From assembly GCA_025450975.1 (NCBI GenBank), contig JANWLI010000090.1:1-7363 (forward strand): a stretch of DNA of 7,363 nucleotides. The letters run 5' to 3'. Positions 1 through 7,310 of this stretch are shown piece by piece (positions within the stretch are counted from its first letter, which is position 1; every line of letters begins with the position of its first letter). The translations under genes were made by a program, and so were the position numbers. This DNA is from Candidatus Kapaibacterium sp. (GTDB taxonomy: Bacteria > Bacteroidota > Ignavibacteria > Palsa-1295). The notes under the pieces are model-generated. The model did not search any database. It was not told the origin of the DNA and saw only the letters and a list, made by a program, of their open reading frames with translations.

Positions 1-1381
1 GGGCAAATGCCATGAGCTTAAAGAGGGAGTCGATGTTCGTTGCCCGATCGGTTGTACTCGCCTGGGCGATCGCAATGCCGACGACGGTTTCGACTGTCTT
101 CAGCGGCGGAAGCGTGAACGGTCCCGTCGAGAATAACAGACGAACGTCGAGACCATTAGCATTGTCGCCATCGAGTGAGCCGTCGGAAAGGAAGTCATAG
201 CGAAGATCGCTTGTCGGCGGATCATTTTGGATCTGCCATTTCTTAAACGTTGCCAGACCAAGCTGTTTGATACGATCCGGATTCGACGGATCGTAGCCGC
301 CGACACTTTCACTATCGGAAAGATCGCGTGCCTCGCCATCGGTTTGACTGACGGCCGGGCTCTCAAGGAATGCAAAACCGATAACGCCGTACTCTTTGCC
401 ACGCTCGGGCTCGGAATACTGCAATGCCATATTTAAACGGCGCGGATCGCGTTCAAAGCACGTACCCTTGAGCAAGCGCTTGGTGATCGTCGAATCGGCA
501 TAGTCAACATAGCGGTTATGATCGTTAGCTGCTGCATTGCCGCCTTCTCCAAGATCCGGATCGAACGCAGGCGCCATATAGCATTCATAGAGCGTGTCGT
601 TCGATGCATTCCGCACCTTGTGGCGGATAAAGATCATGTCACGGTATCTGCCGAAACTCCACGAGTAGATAACTTCCGTAATGTTCAGGTAGAACGGATA
701 GCCAGAGTTCGGCTTGTATTCCGGATTCTGCGAGATATCGGCATCCGTATACTGATTGACAATGTCTTCCTGCGAAAGCATTGCCGGAATAGTCTTTCTG
801 CCATTTGAGAGGGTTATCGACGTACGCTCGGTCGTGTTGGAGATAAAGTCGCCGAAATAATAATTTTTATTGAGCGTCTTACTTACTGCCGTATCCCATA
901 ATGGCCACGGTTCGGTATTGGGATCGGGGGTACCACCGCCCCATTTGCCATCATCAAGATAACGTGAACTGACAAACGACTTGTAGTCGCCGACAACAGC
1001 ATTCCCGTTCCACTCGCCTTCGATGTACCAACCGGCACCGGAGTTCGGATTGTAGCCGAGTTCACAGAGCTTACGGCGCTTGCCGCCGATGATCTTCTTC
1101 GTTGCGAACCAGAGGCCCTCGCCGAAGATGTAGCTCTGCGCTGTTCCGCGCGGCCAGTTCAAACCGGCACTACCGCTGTTGTTGAACAGCACACCGCGGT
1201 TTGTAAAATAAAAATCCATGTTCGAAAGCGAATTTCGCTGGCGGCGGAAGATCTGCGGTGCCTGCGAGCCACCCTTCGATTTCACCACCGGTTTTGCCGC
1301 AACTTCCGTTGCCACGCTTCCGACGATTGCCATTAACACGAGCGCGCTAACGACGCTCCGAATTCGATACGATAATTTCAT
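1..1381 (-). CDS. Secreted protein of unrecognised family, 5' part (C-terminus outside window)
   Basis: The frame is open from ATG at 1379-1381 to the window edge, giving 460 codons with no stop, so the C-terminus is missing. Residues 1-29 form a signal peptide: a basic start (KLSYRIR), a hydrophobic core (VVSALVLMAIVGSVA) and a likely cut near VAA. There is no lipobox cysteine, so this is not a lipoprotein of SusD type. The mature part is rich in Gly, Asn, Tyr and Trp. Landmarks are TNRGVLFNN (60-68), YIFGEGLWFA (84-93), GYNPNSGAGW (109-118) and an acidic stretch FDPDLGEGG (273-281) followed by NDHNRY, possibly a calcium site. From memory, similar Gly/Asn/Asp-rich secreted proteins occur in Ignavibacteria-like genomes, often with a T9SS tail; a tail here would lie outside the window. 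The start is 29 bases after the receptor stop, so co-transcription is very likely. The existence of the gene is secure, but its function is unknown. Confidence 0.88.
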   Translation of the reverse strand, partial: MKLSYRIRSVVSALVLMAIVGSVATEVAAKPVVKSKGGSQAPQIFRRQRNSLSNMDFYFTNRGVLFNNSGSAGLNWPRGTAQSYIFGEGLWFATKKIIGGKRRKLCELGYNPNSGAGWYIEGEWNGNAVVGDYKSFVSSRYLDDGKWGGGTPDPNTEPWPLWDTAVSKTLNKNYYFGDFISNTTERTSITLSNGRKTIPAMLSQEDIVNQYTDADISQNPEYKPNSGYPFYLNITEVIYSWSFGRYRDMIFIRHKVRNASNDTLYECYMAPAFDPDLGEGGNAAANDHNRYVDYADSTITKRLLKGTCFERDPRRLNMALQYSEPERGKEYGVIGFAFLESPAVSQTDGEARDLSDSESVGGYDPSNPDRIKQLGLATFKKWQIQNDPPTSDLRYDFLSDGSLDGDNANGLDVRLLFSTGPFTLPPLKTVETVVGIAIAQASTTDRATNIDSLFKLMAFA

Positions 1382-1410
1382 ATCTGTCGTTCTATAAAAT
1401 CTCGAAAAAA

Positions 1411-4400
1411 TTAGAATTTGAATGCGAGGTTCAAAAAGACACGACGCGGAATCTGGAAATTCGCGCGGCGGTCAAACCCATCCTTGCGGACACGGTCGTA
1501 CGAGGTCTGCTGCTCGGCCAGATCGACAACGCCATCGTTGTTGATATCGGCACGTGCATTGTAGCGCAGCTGGCCAAGTTCGTCGATCTGCTGACCGTCG
1601 GCATTCGTCGGATCGTTCTTGTAGACCGTTGACGAAGCATACGTACCCGGCTGGCCGTCATCATCAGGCTGGCCCGTACGATCGTAGACACGAAGCGCTT
1701 CAGTACGGTTAAAGAGGTTGAGGATTTCAAGCTGAATATCGAACGAAGTGCTGCCGAAGCTCTCGCCGAAAAGATCCGCAAGCGGGATCGTACGGGTAAG
1801 CGTCGCATCTGTCTGGAAGTAGGCAGGATGACGATCGCCATTGAACTCACCGGCCTGATTACCCTTGAGATCTAAACGCGTGTACGGGCGGCCCGACTGG
1901 AATTCCGTCGTGGCAGCAAAGTTAAAGTTCTCGAGGATCTTCAGTCCAAAGAGCTCCGGACCTTCGCCTTTGGCGAATGCAGAATTAAGAATAAGCTGTG
2001 CAACGTGCGGACGGTCAAAGCCTAAGGCGAATGGCTGCAGCGGGAGCACAACCGTCTCCGAACCTGCTGCGACATTGATCAGGCGATTATAATTTTCTGT
2101 TGCACTGGTCGACGTACCTTTTGCAGATGACAACGTATAGTTGAAGCGAAGGCCCCAGTTGTCGCGCATACGCTTATCAAACGAAAGTTGAATGCTCTTC
2201 GAGTTGCCATACTGGTCATCCGAGTACAATGTATAGCCGATCGGAAGAAACTCGCTATTAATGATCTGCAAACCGGAGAGGTTACGCATGTCTTTATAGA
2301 TACCCTGAACGCTCATCGCGAGGATATCCGTAAGTGCCGTCTGGAAACCGACAACGATCTCCTTCGTACGTTCTGCCTTCAACCCGCCATTACCGATGAT
2401 CTGATTACCACGCTGCAGAACACGGACGAGGTTACCGCCGACGTTCGAAAGCACTTCGGTAAAGAGCGGCTGTTTGAAATACATGCCGTAGTTAAAGTTG
2501 AAGGTCGTCTGTTCCGTCACTGCATAGGTAATACCCAGGCGCGGGCTTAACTGCGTCTGCAACGGTGCCGATCCGAACTGCGCTTCCCCACCCTGGATCG
2601 GGTTCTCCGGATTCAGGATCACGCGATCGTTACCCGGATCGTAGAAATCAAAACGCAAACTCGGATTAAACGTGATATCGCTGAACTCCATCTTATCGAT
2701 AATGTAGACAGCGCCCGTCATCGGCTTCACCGCGAATGAATCCTTGAACGGATTCGCATCCCACGGCTGCGAATTATCCGACGACTCAATATTGTGGATC
2801 TGTGTTTCGAAACCGCCTTTGATATAGTGTTCGCCGATCTGCTGGCTATACTTTGCTTCAAATTGAATGCGACGGCGTGTGTCGTACGAAAACCCTGCAA
2901 CATTTCCTGCCGAAGGGAAAGCACCTCTGACAACAATACCATAAGGGTTAGCCGTCGTATAGATCGCAGGACCTTCGATACGACCTGTCATCGGGTTGAG
3001 ACCTGCAGTCGACAATGAATAGGGATCGCCCGGATTACTCGGGTTGGCGATCTGCCTGCCTGCCGGAGTGTAGATATCGATAATACCATCACCGCCAGGT
3101 ACTGCCGTCATGGTATGACTGATGTCGTCATAGACGTACTCGTCTTTCGGATCATACAAGCTATAGAGCGAGAACATGCCGCCGCCTGCCGACTGGTCAT
3201 ACTTTCCGTAGCGCTCATCGATCGTTTGAAAACCTGCAAGTAATTCAAGGATACCCTCGCCAATCTCGCCTTTTGCATTAATGGTATAGAGGTTATTGAC
3301 ATTATTGATCGCCGGAAGCTGTGCCTGGTCTGTATAGAGGAAACTCCGTCCATTGATCTGCGAACTCGTGGAGGTGAGCTGCGCATCTGCTGAAGCGCGA
3401 AATCCCAAAAGATCGAACGATAATTTTCCCGTAATTGCGCGGCGATACTGGCTCGTATGCGGGATCTGCCCGAGGTTGTTGCCTGCAGGATCGATAACGT
3501 TAAGACCATTATTCGATTCGCCGATCTCGCTGATGTTATCAAATTCTTTCGGATTCGCCTTTGCAGTAATGAAGTACTTGATGTCTTCGCCAAAGAGCGG
3601 ACCGCCAACGGCTAACTCATAGATACGATCGTTCTCGGGCATTTGCTTGTACCCATTGCCTGCTGAGCCAAAGAGCGCACCGAGTTCCTGACGGTAATGA
3701 AGATCGATACTTGTCGATGTACCGCCACCGCGCGTCGTGACGTCGATCACACCGCCGGTGAACCCACCCTTCGAAGCATCGGCGCCACTGGTGACGACGT
3801 TCACTTCCTGAAGGGCGAACTTCGAAATATTCTGCTGCAGCGAATTTGTCTGACCACTGACGATATCGGTCGTTTCGATACCGTTGATCTTATTCGAATT
3901 CGATGTGCCACGGCTGCCGGCGATCGACGGCTGGCCGCCATTCGAGTTATCTTTGACGATACCCGGCGTAAGGGAGACGATGTCATTGACATTCTGCTTG
4001 CCAGGAAGATTCTGGATAAGCGCCTGGTCGAATTTCGTACTGACTTCCGTCTTGGACTTTTCAATAAGCTTGTCGGCTTTAACAACGATCTCTTTCTGCT
4101 CTGTCGTCGACAGCGAAAATTCGAGATTCGACGTAATATCTGATTGGACCTTTACCCCTTTAATGGTCTGCTTCTTGTATCCGGGAAAGGTAGCTTCGAC
4201 CTGATAGGTACCGGCAGCAACGTTAATGATCGTCGCTACCCCGTTGGCCTTGGTATACGCTCCCTGCTTGGTTTCGACGATCTTTACGGCAGCCTTCAGC
4301 ATTGCTTCCCCTGAGCTGGCATCAGTCACTTTCGCACTGATCTTACCGGGTTGGGCAAAAGCATTTGTTGAAACGACCATAGCAACTCCAAATATGATAA

Positions 4401-4431
4401 GGAGTTGAACGACTGACTTCTGCATTTTCAT
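1411..4431 (-). CDS. TonB-dependent outer-membrane receptor with carboxypeptidase-regulatory-like N-terminal domain
   Basis: This is a TonB-coupled outer-membrane transporter of 1006 residues, the usual size for Bacteroidota-type receptors. The signal peptide is residues 1-26 (MKMQKSVVQLLIIFGVAM... ending NAFA|Q). A carboxypeptidase-regulatory-like beta-sandwich follows at about 28-108 (KVTDASSGEAM, AGTYQVEATFPGYKK). A TonB-box-like EIVVKA is at 114-119. The plug is about 125-235, with NLPGKQNVNDIVSLTPGIV, GSRGTSNSNKINGI and GGVIDVTTRGGG. The rest is a beta-barrel with LSPRLGITYAVTEQT (628-642), GGLKAERTKEIVVGFQ (682-697), SGRPYTRL (846-853) and a terminal strand ending in Phe (RRVFLNLAFKF). 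I chose ATG at 4431 because it begins the signal peptide; ATG at 4425 is equally plausible, and the upstream ATG at 4521 would bury the signal peptide. The substrate is unknown. Neighbours are a secreted Asp-box protein upstream and a secreted protein 29 bases downstream. Confidence 0.95.
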   Translation of the reverse strand: MKMQKSVVQLLIIFGVAMVVSTNAFAQPGKISAKVTDASSGEAMLKAAVKIVETKQGAYTKANGVATIINVAAGTYQVEATFPGYKKQTIKGVKVQSDITSNLEFSLSTTEQKEIVVKADKLIEKSKTEVSTKFDQALIQNLPGKQNVNDIVSLTPGIVKDNSNGGQPSIAGSRGTSNSNKINGIETTDIVSGQTNSLQQNISKFALQEVNVVTSGADASKGGFTGGVIDVTTRGGGTSTSIDLHYRQELGALFGSAGNGYKQMPENDRIYELAVGGPLFGEDIKYFITAKANPKEFDNISEIGESNNGLNVIDPAGNNLGQIPHTSQYRRAITGKLSFDLLGFRASADAQLTSTSSQINGRSFLYTDQAQLPAINNVNNLYTINAKGEIGEGILELLAGFQTIDERYGKYDQSAGGGMFSLYSLYDPKDEYVYDDISHTMTAVPGGDGIIDIYTPAGRQIANPSNPGDPYSLSTAGLNPMTGRIEGPAIYTTANPYGIVVRGAFPSAGNVAGFSYDTRRRIQFEAKYSQQIGEHYIKGGFETQIHNIESSDNSQPWDANPFKDSFAVKPMTGAVYIIDKMEFSDITFNPSLRFDFYDPGNDRVILNPENPIQGGEAQFGSAPLQTQLSPRLGITYAVTEQTTFNFNYGMYFKQPLFTEVLSNVGGNLVRVLQRGNQIIGNGGLKAERTKEIVVGFQTALTDILAMSVQGIYKDMRNLSGLQIINSEFLPIGYTLYSDDQYGNSKSIQLSFDKRMRDNWGLRFNYTLSSAKGTSTSATENYNRLINVAAGSETVVLPLQPFALGFDRPHVAQLILNSAFAKGEGPELFGLKILENFNFAATTEFQSGRPYTRLDLKGNQAGEFNGDRHPAYFQTDATLTRTIPLADLFGESFGSTSFDIQLEILNLFNRTEALRVYDRTGQPDDDGQPGTYASSTVYKNDPTNADGQQIDELGQLRYNARADINNDGVVDLAEQQTSYDRVRKDGFDRRANFQIPRRVFLNLAFKF
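1513..1548 (-). other. EF-hand-type calcium-binding loop in the receptor C-terminal region
   Basis: Receptor residues 962-973 read DINNDGVVDLAE. This matches the 12-residue EF-hand/dockerin loop with Asp1, Asn3, Asp5, Gly6, hydrophobic residue 8, Asp9 and Glu12. It lies about 35 residues before the C-terminus in a polar stretch before the last barrel strand (QIPRRVFLNLAFKF), where a loop would be expected. A less perfect acidic segment (NDPTNADGQQIDE, 939-951) lies just upstream. Calcium binding is inferred from ligand spacing only. Confidence 0.6.
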
Positions 4432-4529
4432 AACCGTTTTAAGTAAAAGTTGGACTTGGAACACAACGACTGTCAGCACTCTCTGTCGGGTATTAACACA
4501 CTTCCGAAGTAAAAGTAGCATAATGAAGC

Positions 4530-4558
4530 GGGTAGTCCGCCTCTACGGCGGACTACCC
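4530..4558 (-). terminator. Perfect 12-bp hairpin between the Asp-box gene and the receptor; possible terminator or attenuator
   Basis: The arms GGGTAGTCCGCC (4530-4541) and GGCGGACTACCC (4547-4558) are exact reverse complements around a 5-base loop. On the minus-strand transcript the hairpin starts 10 bases after the Asp-box gene stop codon and ends 98 bases before the receptor start, the right place for a terminator or partial stop. No U-tract follows on either strand (the minus strand continues GCTTCATTATGC), so it is not a classical intrinsic terminator. It could instead reduce read-through, protect the upstream mRNA 3' end or mark a processing site. The structure is certain; its role is inferred. 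Confidence 0.5.
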
Positions 4559-4568
4559 AAACAACAAT

Positions 4569-6557
4569 TTATTTTACAACCGTGAAGCTACGGGCCAGGG
4601 TTACAATGCCCGTCTTTACTATATATTGGTACATACCAGGCGTCAGGGACTGCGTCGAGAACGGCAGTTCATGCTTGCCGCCACTGAGCTGACCCGTAAA
4701 TACCGTTGCGAGTTCACGGCCCATGACGTCCGTGATGGTGATCGTAACATACTCGGTAGTAACCAGCGAAAGCGGGATCGTCGTACGGGTGCCGCTTACG
4801 ACCGGGTTCGGGTAGTTCTGCTCCAAAGAAAACTCCGGTGTTGAGGTTTTCTTAGCTTTCGCATACACGTCTGTCTTGTAGAACCAGTACACATCGCTCC
4901 AACCCGGATCGCCGCCGCTTTCAGTATCGCCATGTAAGCCTGCCGTTGAATCTGTAGCGAACATCGTGCTGACCTGTACCGAACCGCTAACCATCGGATT
5001 CCAGCTCGAGACGTTCGGGAAGCGATAATCCAAACGGTTTTCGACCGGGGCATCAGTCGCATTTGCTACGTGCACTTCCGGTGCCGTCCATGTCATGCCG
5101 CCGTCAAGACTGTGCATACGATAGATGCTCTTGAATGCCAGGCCGGTACGATCTGGGATCGAAAGGATCTCGCCAACGTCTGCGGTATCGTCGACAGACC
5201 AGGCTTCAAAATACACGCTGAACTTCGACGATTCCGGCGACTGTGCAAACACAGGATTGGAGATCGCAACTTCAGGACTAACAATACTTGTGTTTACCCA
5301 CGCGTGAAGGAAGTCTCCGGTAAACATCGGATCGCCTAGCTCATGCGTATTATACGCTGCCTGCGATACGAGATATTTAACGCCAACACCTTTTCTCCAG
5401 AACAGCAACGAGCCGCTCGAGGGAATGTACGGACGTGTATTGTCGGACTTCAACGCTTCGTAGTACCCACCAAAAATTGCCATTGGCGTCTCACCATCAT
5501 AAACGAAATCGGTACCGCTGCCTGCACGGATCATATATGGCGATCCTTCATCGGGCTCTGCGTCGTTGGTCTCGATCGAGAAGTAAACATTCTCTGCAGT
5601 GCCCCAGGCCGCACCGTCGTCGGTCGACTCTGAGTAGTATACACCCAGATCGTCGGACGAAGCATTCGTCCACATGATGCCGACCTTACCCGAAGGTGCG
5701 GTGTGGATCGCATAATCGCCACCGACTGTCACCGAGAATGCGTCGTTCGGTGCCGGGCCTTCTTTCCAGCCACTCCAGGTTGCATTGTCCTTTGCCTCAT
5801 TGAGCGAGTAGTACCCAAACTGAAGGAATTCTGCCGATGCACCGGTTGCAGGTGAGACCGAAGCGATCATTAAAACTTTTGTACCATCTTTCGAAAGTGT
5901 GATCGCCGGCCAAATGATGTTCTCTTCAATATCAGCATACGTAAAACGCGTTGCAGGGATCTCTTGGAAATCGCCGGCTCCCGGAGCACCCTTCTCAATA
6001 TAAAGAGCGCAGGTGACGTCTGTACTTCCATCGTCAAAGCGATGCAAAGCGATCACCGGTATACCTGTACCATTCTTATTCATTATAATGATCGAAGGAT
6101 ACCCTGCTCGTGTAGCGGAAACAGATTTTGGCGCACTCCAAGTTGAACCGCCGTCAGAGCTAAATACATAATACACTCTGCGCTGCGGTACGAGATCGGC
6201 AGATGTCGTATCTGCTTCGGTTACGCCGAATGCCGACATGATCACGGCGTGAACATTATTCGGGTTAGCTGGATCGACCTGAATGCGGTGAAGCGGACCA
6301 CCGTTGGACTGATCGTGCCACCTCCCGGTCACTCCCATATCGACTGCACCCGCAACCGACACAAGTTCGGAAAGACCCGACGACGGAAATTTCGCAGGAG
6401 TTACGTGGCGCGTCGGCAATCCCTCGTTGGCGTAGCGGACGGCAGCACGTGTATGATTGTTTTTGGGAATGAAGGCTGTGGACTGAGCAAAGGAATCGCC
6501 GCCCAACAGGAAAATGGTTGCGAATACGAAAGCACAAGCTAATAGCAGTTTACGCAT
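4569..6557 (-). CDS. T9SS-exported Asp-box (BNR/sialidase-like fold) protein
   Basis: This is a 662-residue protein exported by the Sec system and then the type IX system. The signal peptide is residues 1-24 (MRKLLLACAFVFATIFLLGG, cut near SFA|Q). The body has three Asp-boxes of the S-x-D-x-G-x-x-W type, SSDGGSTW (133-140), STDDGAAW (311-318) and SLDGGMTW (483-490), the mark of a BNR/sialidase-like beta-propeller. A segment near 88-107 (LHRIQVDPANPNNVHAVIM) resembles a propeller blade opening, but there is no FRIP motif, so active sialidase is not supported. Residues 576-662 form a T9SS type A sorting domain: EQNYPNP (579-585), an ITDVMGRELATVF-type strand, GMYQYIVKTG and a final FTVVK. ATG at 6557 was chosen because it begins the signal peptide; an in-frame ATG at 6596 would add 13 residues before it. 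The protein is probably released or anchored at the cell surface by the T9SS. Its ligand or substrate is unknown. Confidence 0.93.
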   Translation of the reverse strand: MRKLLLACAFVFATIFLLGGDSFAQSTAFIPKNNHTRAAVRYANEGLPTRHVTPAKFPSSGLSELVSVAGAVDMGVTGRWHDQSNGGPLHRIQVDPANPNNVHAVIMSAFGVTEADTTSADLVPQRRVYYVFSSDGGSTWSAPKSVSATRAGYPSIIIMNKNGTGIPVIALHRFDDGSTDVTCALYIEKGAPGAGDFQEIPATRFTYADIEENIIWPAITLSKDGTKVLMIASVSPATGASAEFLQFGYYSLNEAKDNATWSGWKEGPAPNDAFSVTVGGDYAIHTAPSGKVGIMWTNASSDDLGVYYSESTDDGAAWGTAENVYFSIETNDAEPDEGSPYMIRAGSGTDFVYDGETPMAIFGGYYEALKSDNTRPYIPSSGSLLFWRKGVGVKYLVSQAAYNTHELGDPMFTGDFLHAWVNTSIVSPEVAISNPVFAQSPESSKFSVYFEAWSVDDTADVGEILSIPDRTGLAFKSIYRMHSLDGGMTWTAPEVHVANATDAPVENRLDYRFPNVSSWNPMVSGSVQVSTMFATDSTAGLHGDTESGGDPGWSDVYWFYKTDVYAKAKKTSTPEFSLEQNYPNPVVSGTRTTIPLSLVTTEYVTITITDVMGRELATVFTGQLSGGKHELPFSTQSLTPGMYQYIVKTGIVTLARSFTVVK
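4572..4832 (-). other. T9SS type A C-terminal sorting domain
   Basis: These are residues 576-662 of the Asp-box protein. They begin FSLEQNYPNP (QNYPNP encoded at 4803-4820), continue with beta-strands TTIPLSLVT, EYVTITITDVMGRELATVF, a turn GQLSGGKHELPF, then LTPGMYQYIVKTG and the terminal ARSFTVVK. Domains of this family direct passage through the PorKLMN/Sov outer-membrane machinery and are normally cleaved on export. The domain identifies the host as a T9SS-bearing member of the FCB group. Confidence 0.93.
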
Positions 6558-6655
6558 GATATTATTCAAAAAGAGACTATAAGAATAACACAACACGGCG
6601 GCTTCTACCTCTTATTTGAGCAAGAATACCGCTCGCAGCGATGAAAGTAGTTATG

Positions 6656-6681
6656 CAAAATACGGCTTTTTTATGCCGTAT
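6656..6681 (-). terminator. Hairpin downstream of engB, probable weak intrinsic terminator
   Basis: On the minus strand ATACGGC (6681-6675) and GCCGTAT (6666-6660) pair as a 7-bp stem around the A-rich loop ATAAAAAA, and the stem runs into TTTTG (6660-6656). It lies 59 bases past the engB stop codon and 98 bases before the Asp-box gene start. This position suits a terminator that separates the housekeeping gene from the envelope genes. The stem is short and the U-run brief, so efficiency may be low. The same inverted repeat could instead be an operator. Confidence 0.45.
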
Positions 6682-6740
6682 ATGCCAAAAACCGTCACTT
6701 GAAGAAGAACACTCCTAACACACGGAAGTTGCGAAGAATC

Positions 6741-7310
6741 TCACAACTTTGCACTTAAAAAGCCCCGTAACTCACGAATACCGCGCTTTGTCTCCGCCGA
6801 AGTCTTCCAGATTTCCATTAGCGTCTGGAATGTTCCACGCAGGAATTTCTCATGCTTGGCAATGTCGGATTGCGTCACTTTGTCGATTTTCGTTAGTACG
6901 ATCGACCACGGCTTGCCAAACGCCTCTAGCCACTCGGCGATCATCATGTCGTTCTCGAGCCCGGAATGACGAGCATCGACCAATAACAGAATATGCTTGA
7001 GAACTTCCCTATCCGTCAGATACCCTTCGATAAGCTTGTTCCACTCGATCCGCTTCGTTTTCGCTTCACGCGCAAAACCGTAGCCTGGCATATCGACGAG
7101 GTAAAATGTATCGCCGAACTTATAGTAGTTGAGCGACTGCGTCTTCCCGGGTGTGGAGCTTGTGCGGGCTAGGTCTTTGCGGTTGGCAAGCGCGTTGATC
7201 AGTGATGATTTGCCGACATTCGAGCGCCCGATACACGCGACTTCTGCGAGCCCGTCTTTCGGCAGCTCGGCAAGAGAAAAACACGGGCGGATAAACGTTA
7301 CGTTGGTCAT
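6741..7310 (-). CDS. engB: Ribosome biogenesis GTP-binding protein EngB/YsxC/YihA
   Basis: This is a cytoplasmic TrmE-Era-EngA-EngB-Septin-like GTPase needed for large ribosomal subunit assembly, essential in the bacteria where it has been tested. Its 189 residues match the family (about 195 in Bacillus, 210 in E. coli). All G-motifs are present: G1/P-loop GRSNVGKSS (28-36), G2 Thr53 in the family segment SSTPGKTQSLNYY, G3 DMPGYG (73-78), G4 TKID (140-143) and G5 SAE (171-173). The N-terminal FIRPCFSLAELP and the G1 context CIGRSNVGKSSLINAL are typical of EngB. ATG at 7310 gives the expected N-terminus with nothing missing. The start has no Shine-Dalgarno motif and sits directly against the U-tract of an upstream terminator. 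The next gene is 183 bases away with a hairpin between, so engB is probably not in its operon. Confidence 0.97.
   Translation of the reverse strand: MTNVTFIRPCFSLAELPKDGLAEVACIGRSNVGKSSLINALANRKDLARTSSTPGKTQSLNYYKFGDTFYLVDMPGYGFAREAKTKRIEWNKLIEGYLTDREVLKHILLLVDARHSGLENDMMIAEWLEAFGKPWSIVLTKIDKVTQSDIAKHEKFLRGTFQTLMEIWKTSAETKRGIRELRGFLSAKL

Noticed and set aside
1..1381. Assignment of the partial gene as a SusD-like lipoprotein because it follows a TonB receptor.
   Set aside because: The signal peptide has no lipobox cysteine and the mature sequence lacks recognisable SusD features.
4500..4510. Short palindrome ACTTCCGAAGT in the receptor leader.
   Set aside because: Only 5 bp per arm around a single base; expected by chance.
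4432..4521. Extended start of the receptor at ATG 4521.
   Set aside because: It would place 30 residues before a clear signal peptide beginning at 4431 and would start just past the hairpin; the downstream start is the better choice.
4572..6557. Annotation of the Asp-box protein as an active sialidase.
   Set aside because: Asp-boxes mark the fold only; the FRIP/xRxP motif is not visible.
6558..6596. Extended start of the Asp-box protein at ATG 6596.
   Set aside because: It adds 13 residues ahead of an ideal signal peptide beginning MRKLLLA at 6557.
6621..6628. TATTCTTG on the minus strand, one mismatch from the Bacteroidota -7 element TAnnTTTG.
   Set aside because: The nearest upstream TTTG is about 27 bases away, not the usual 19-21, so the promoter call is not supported.
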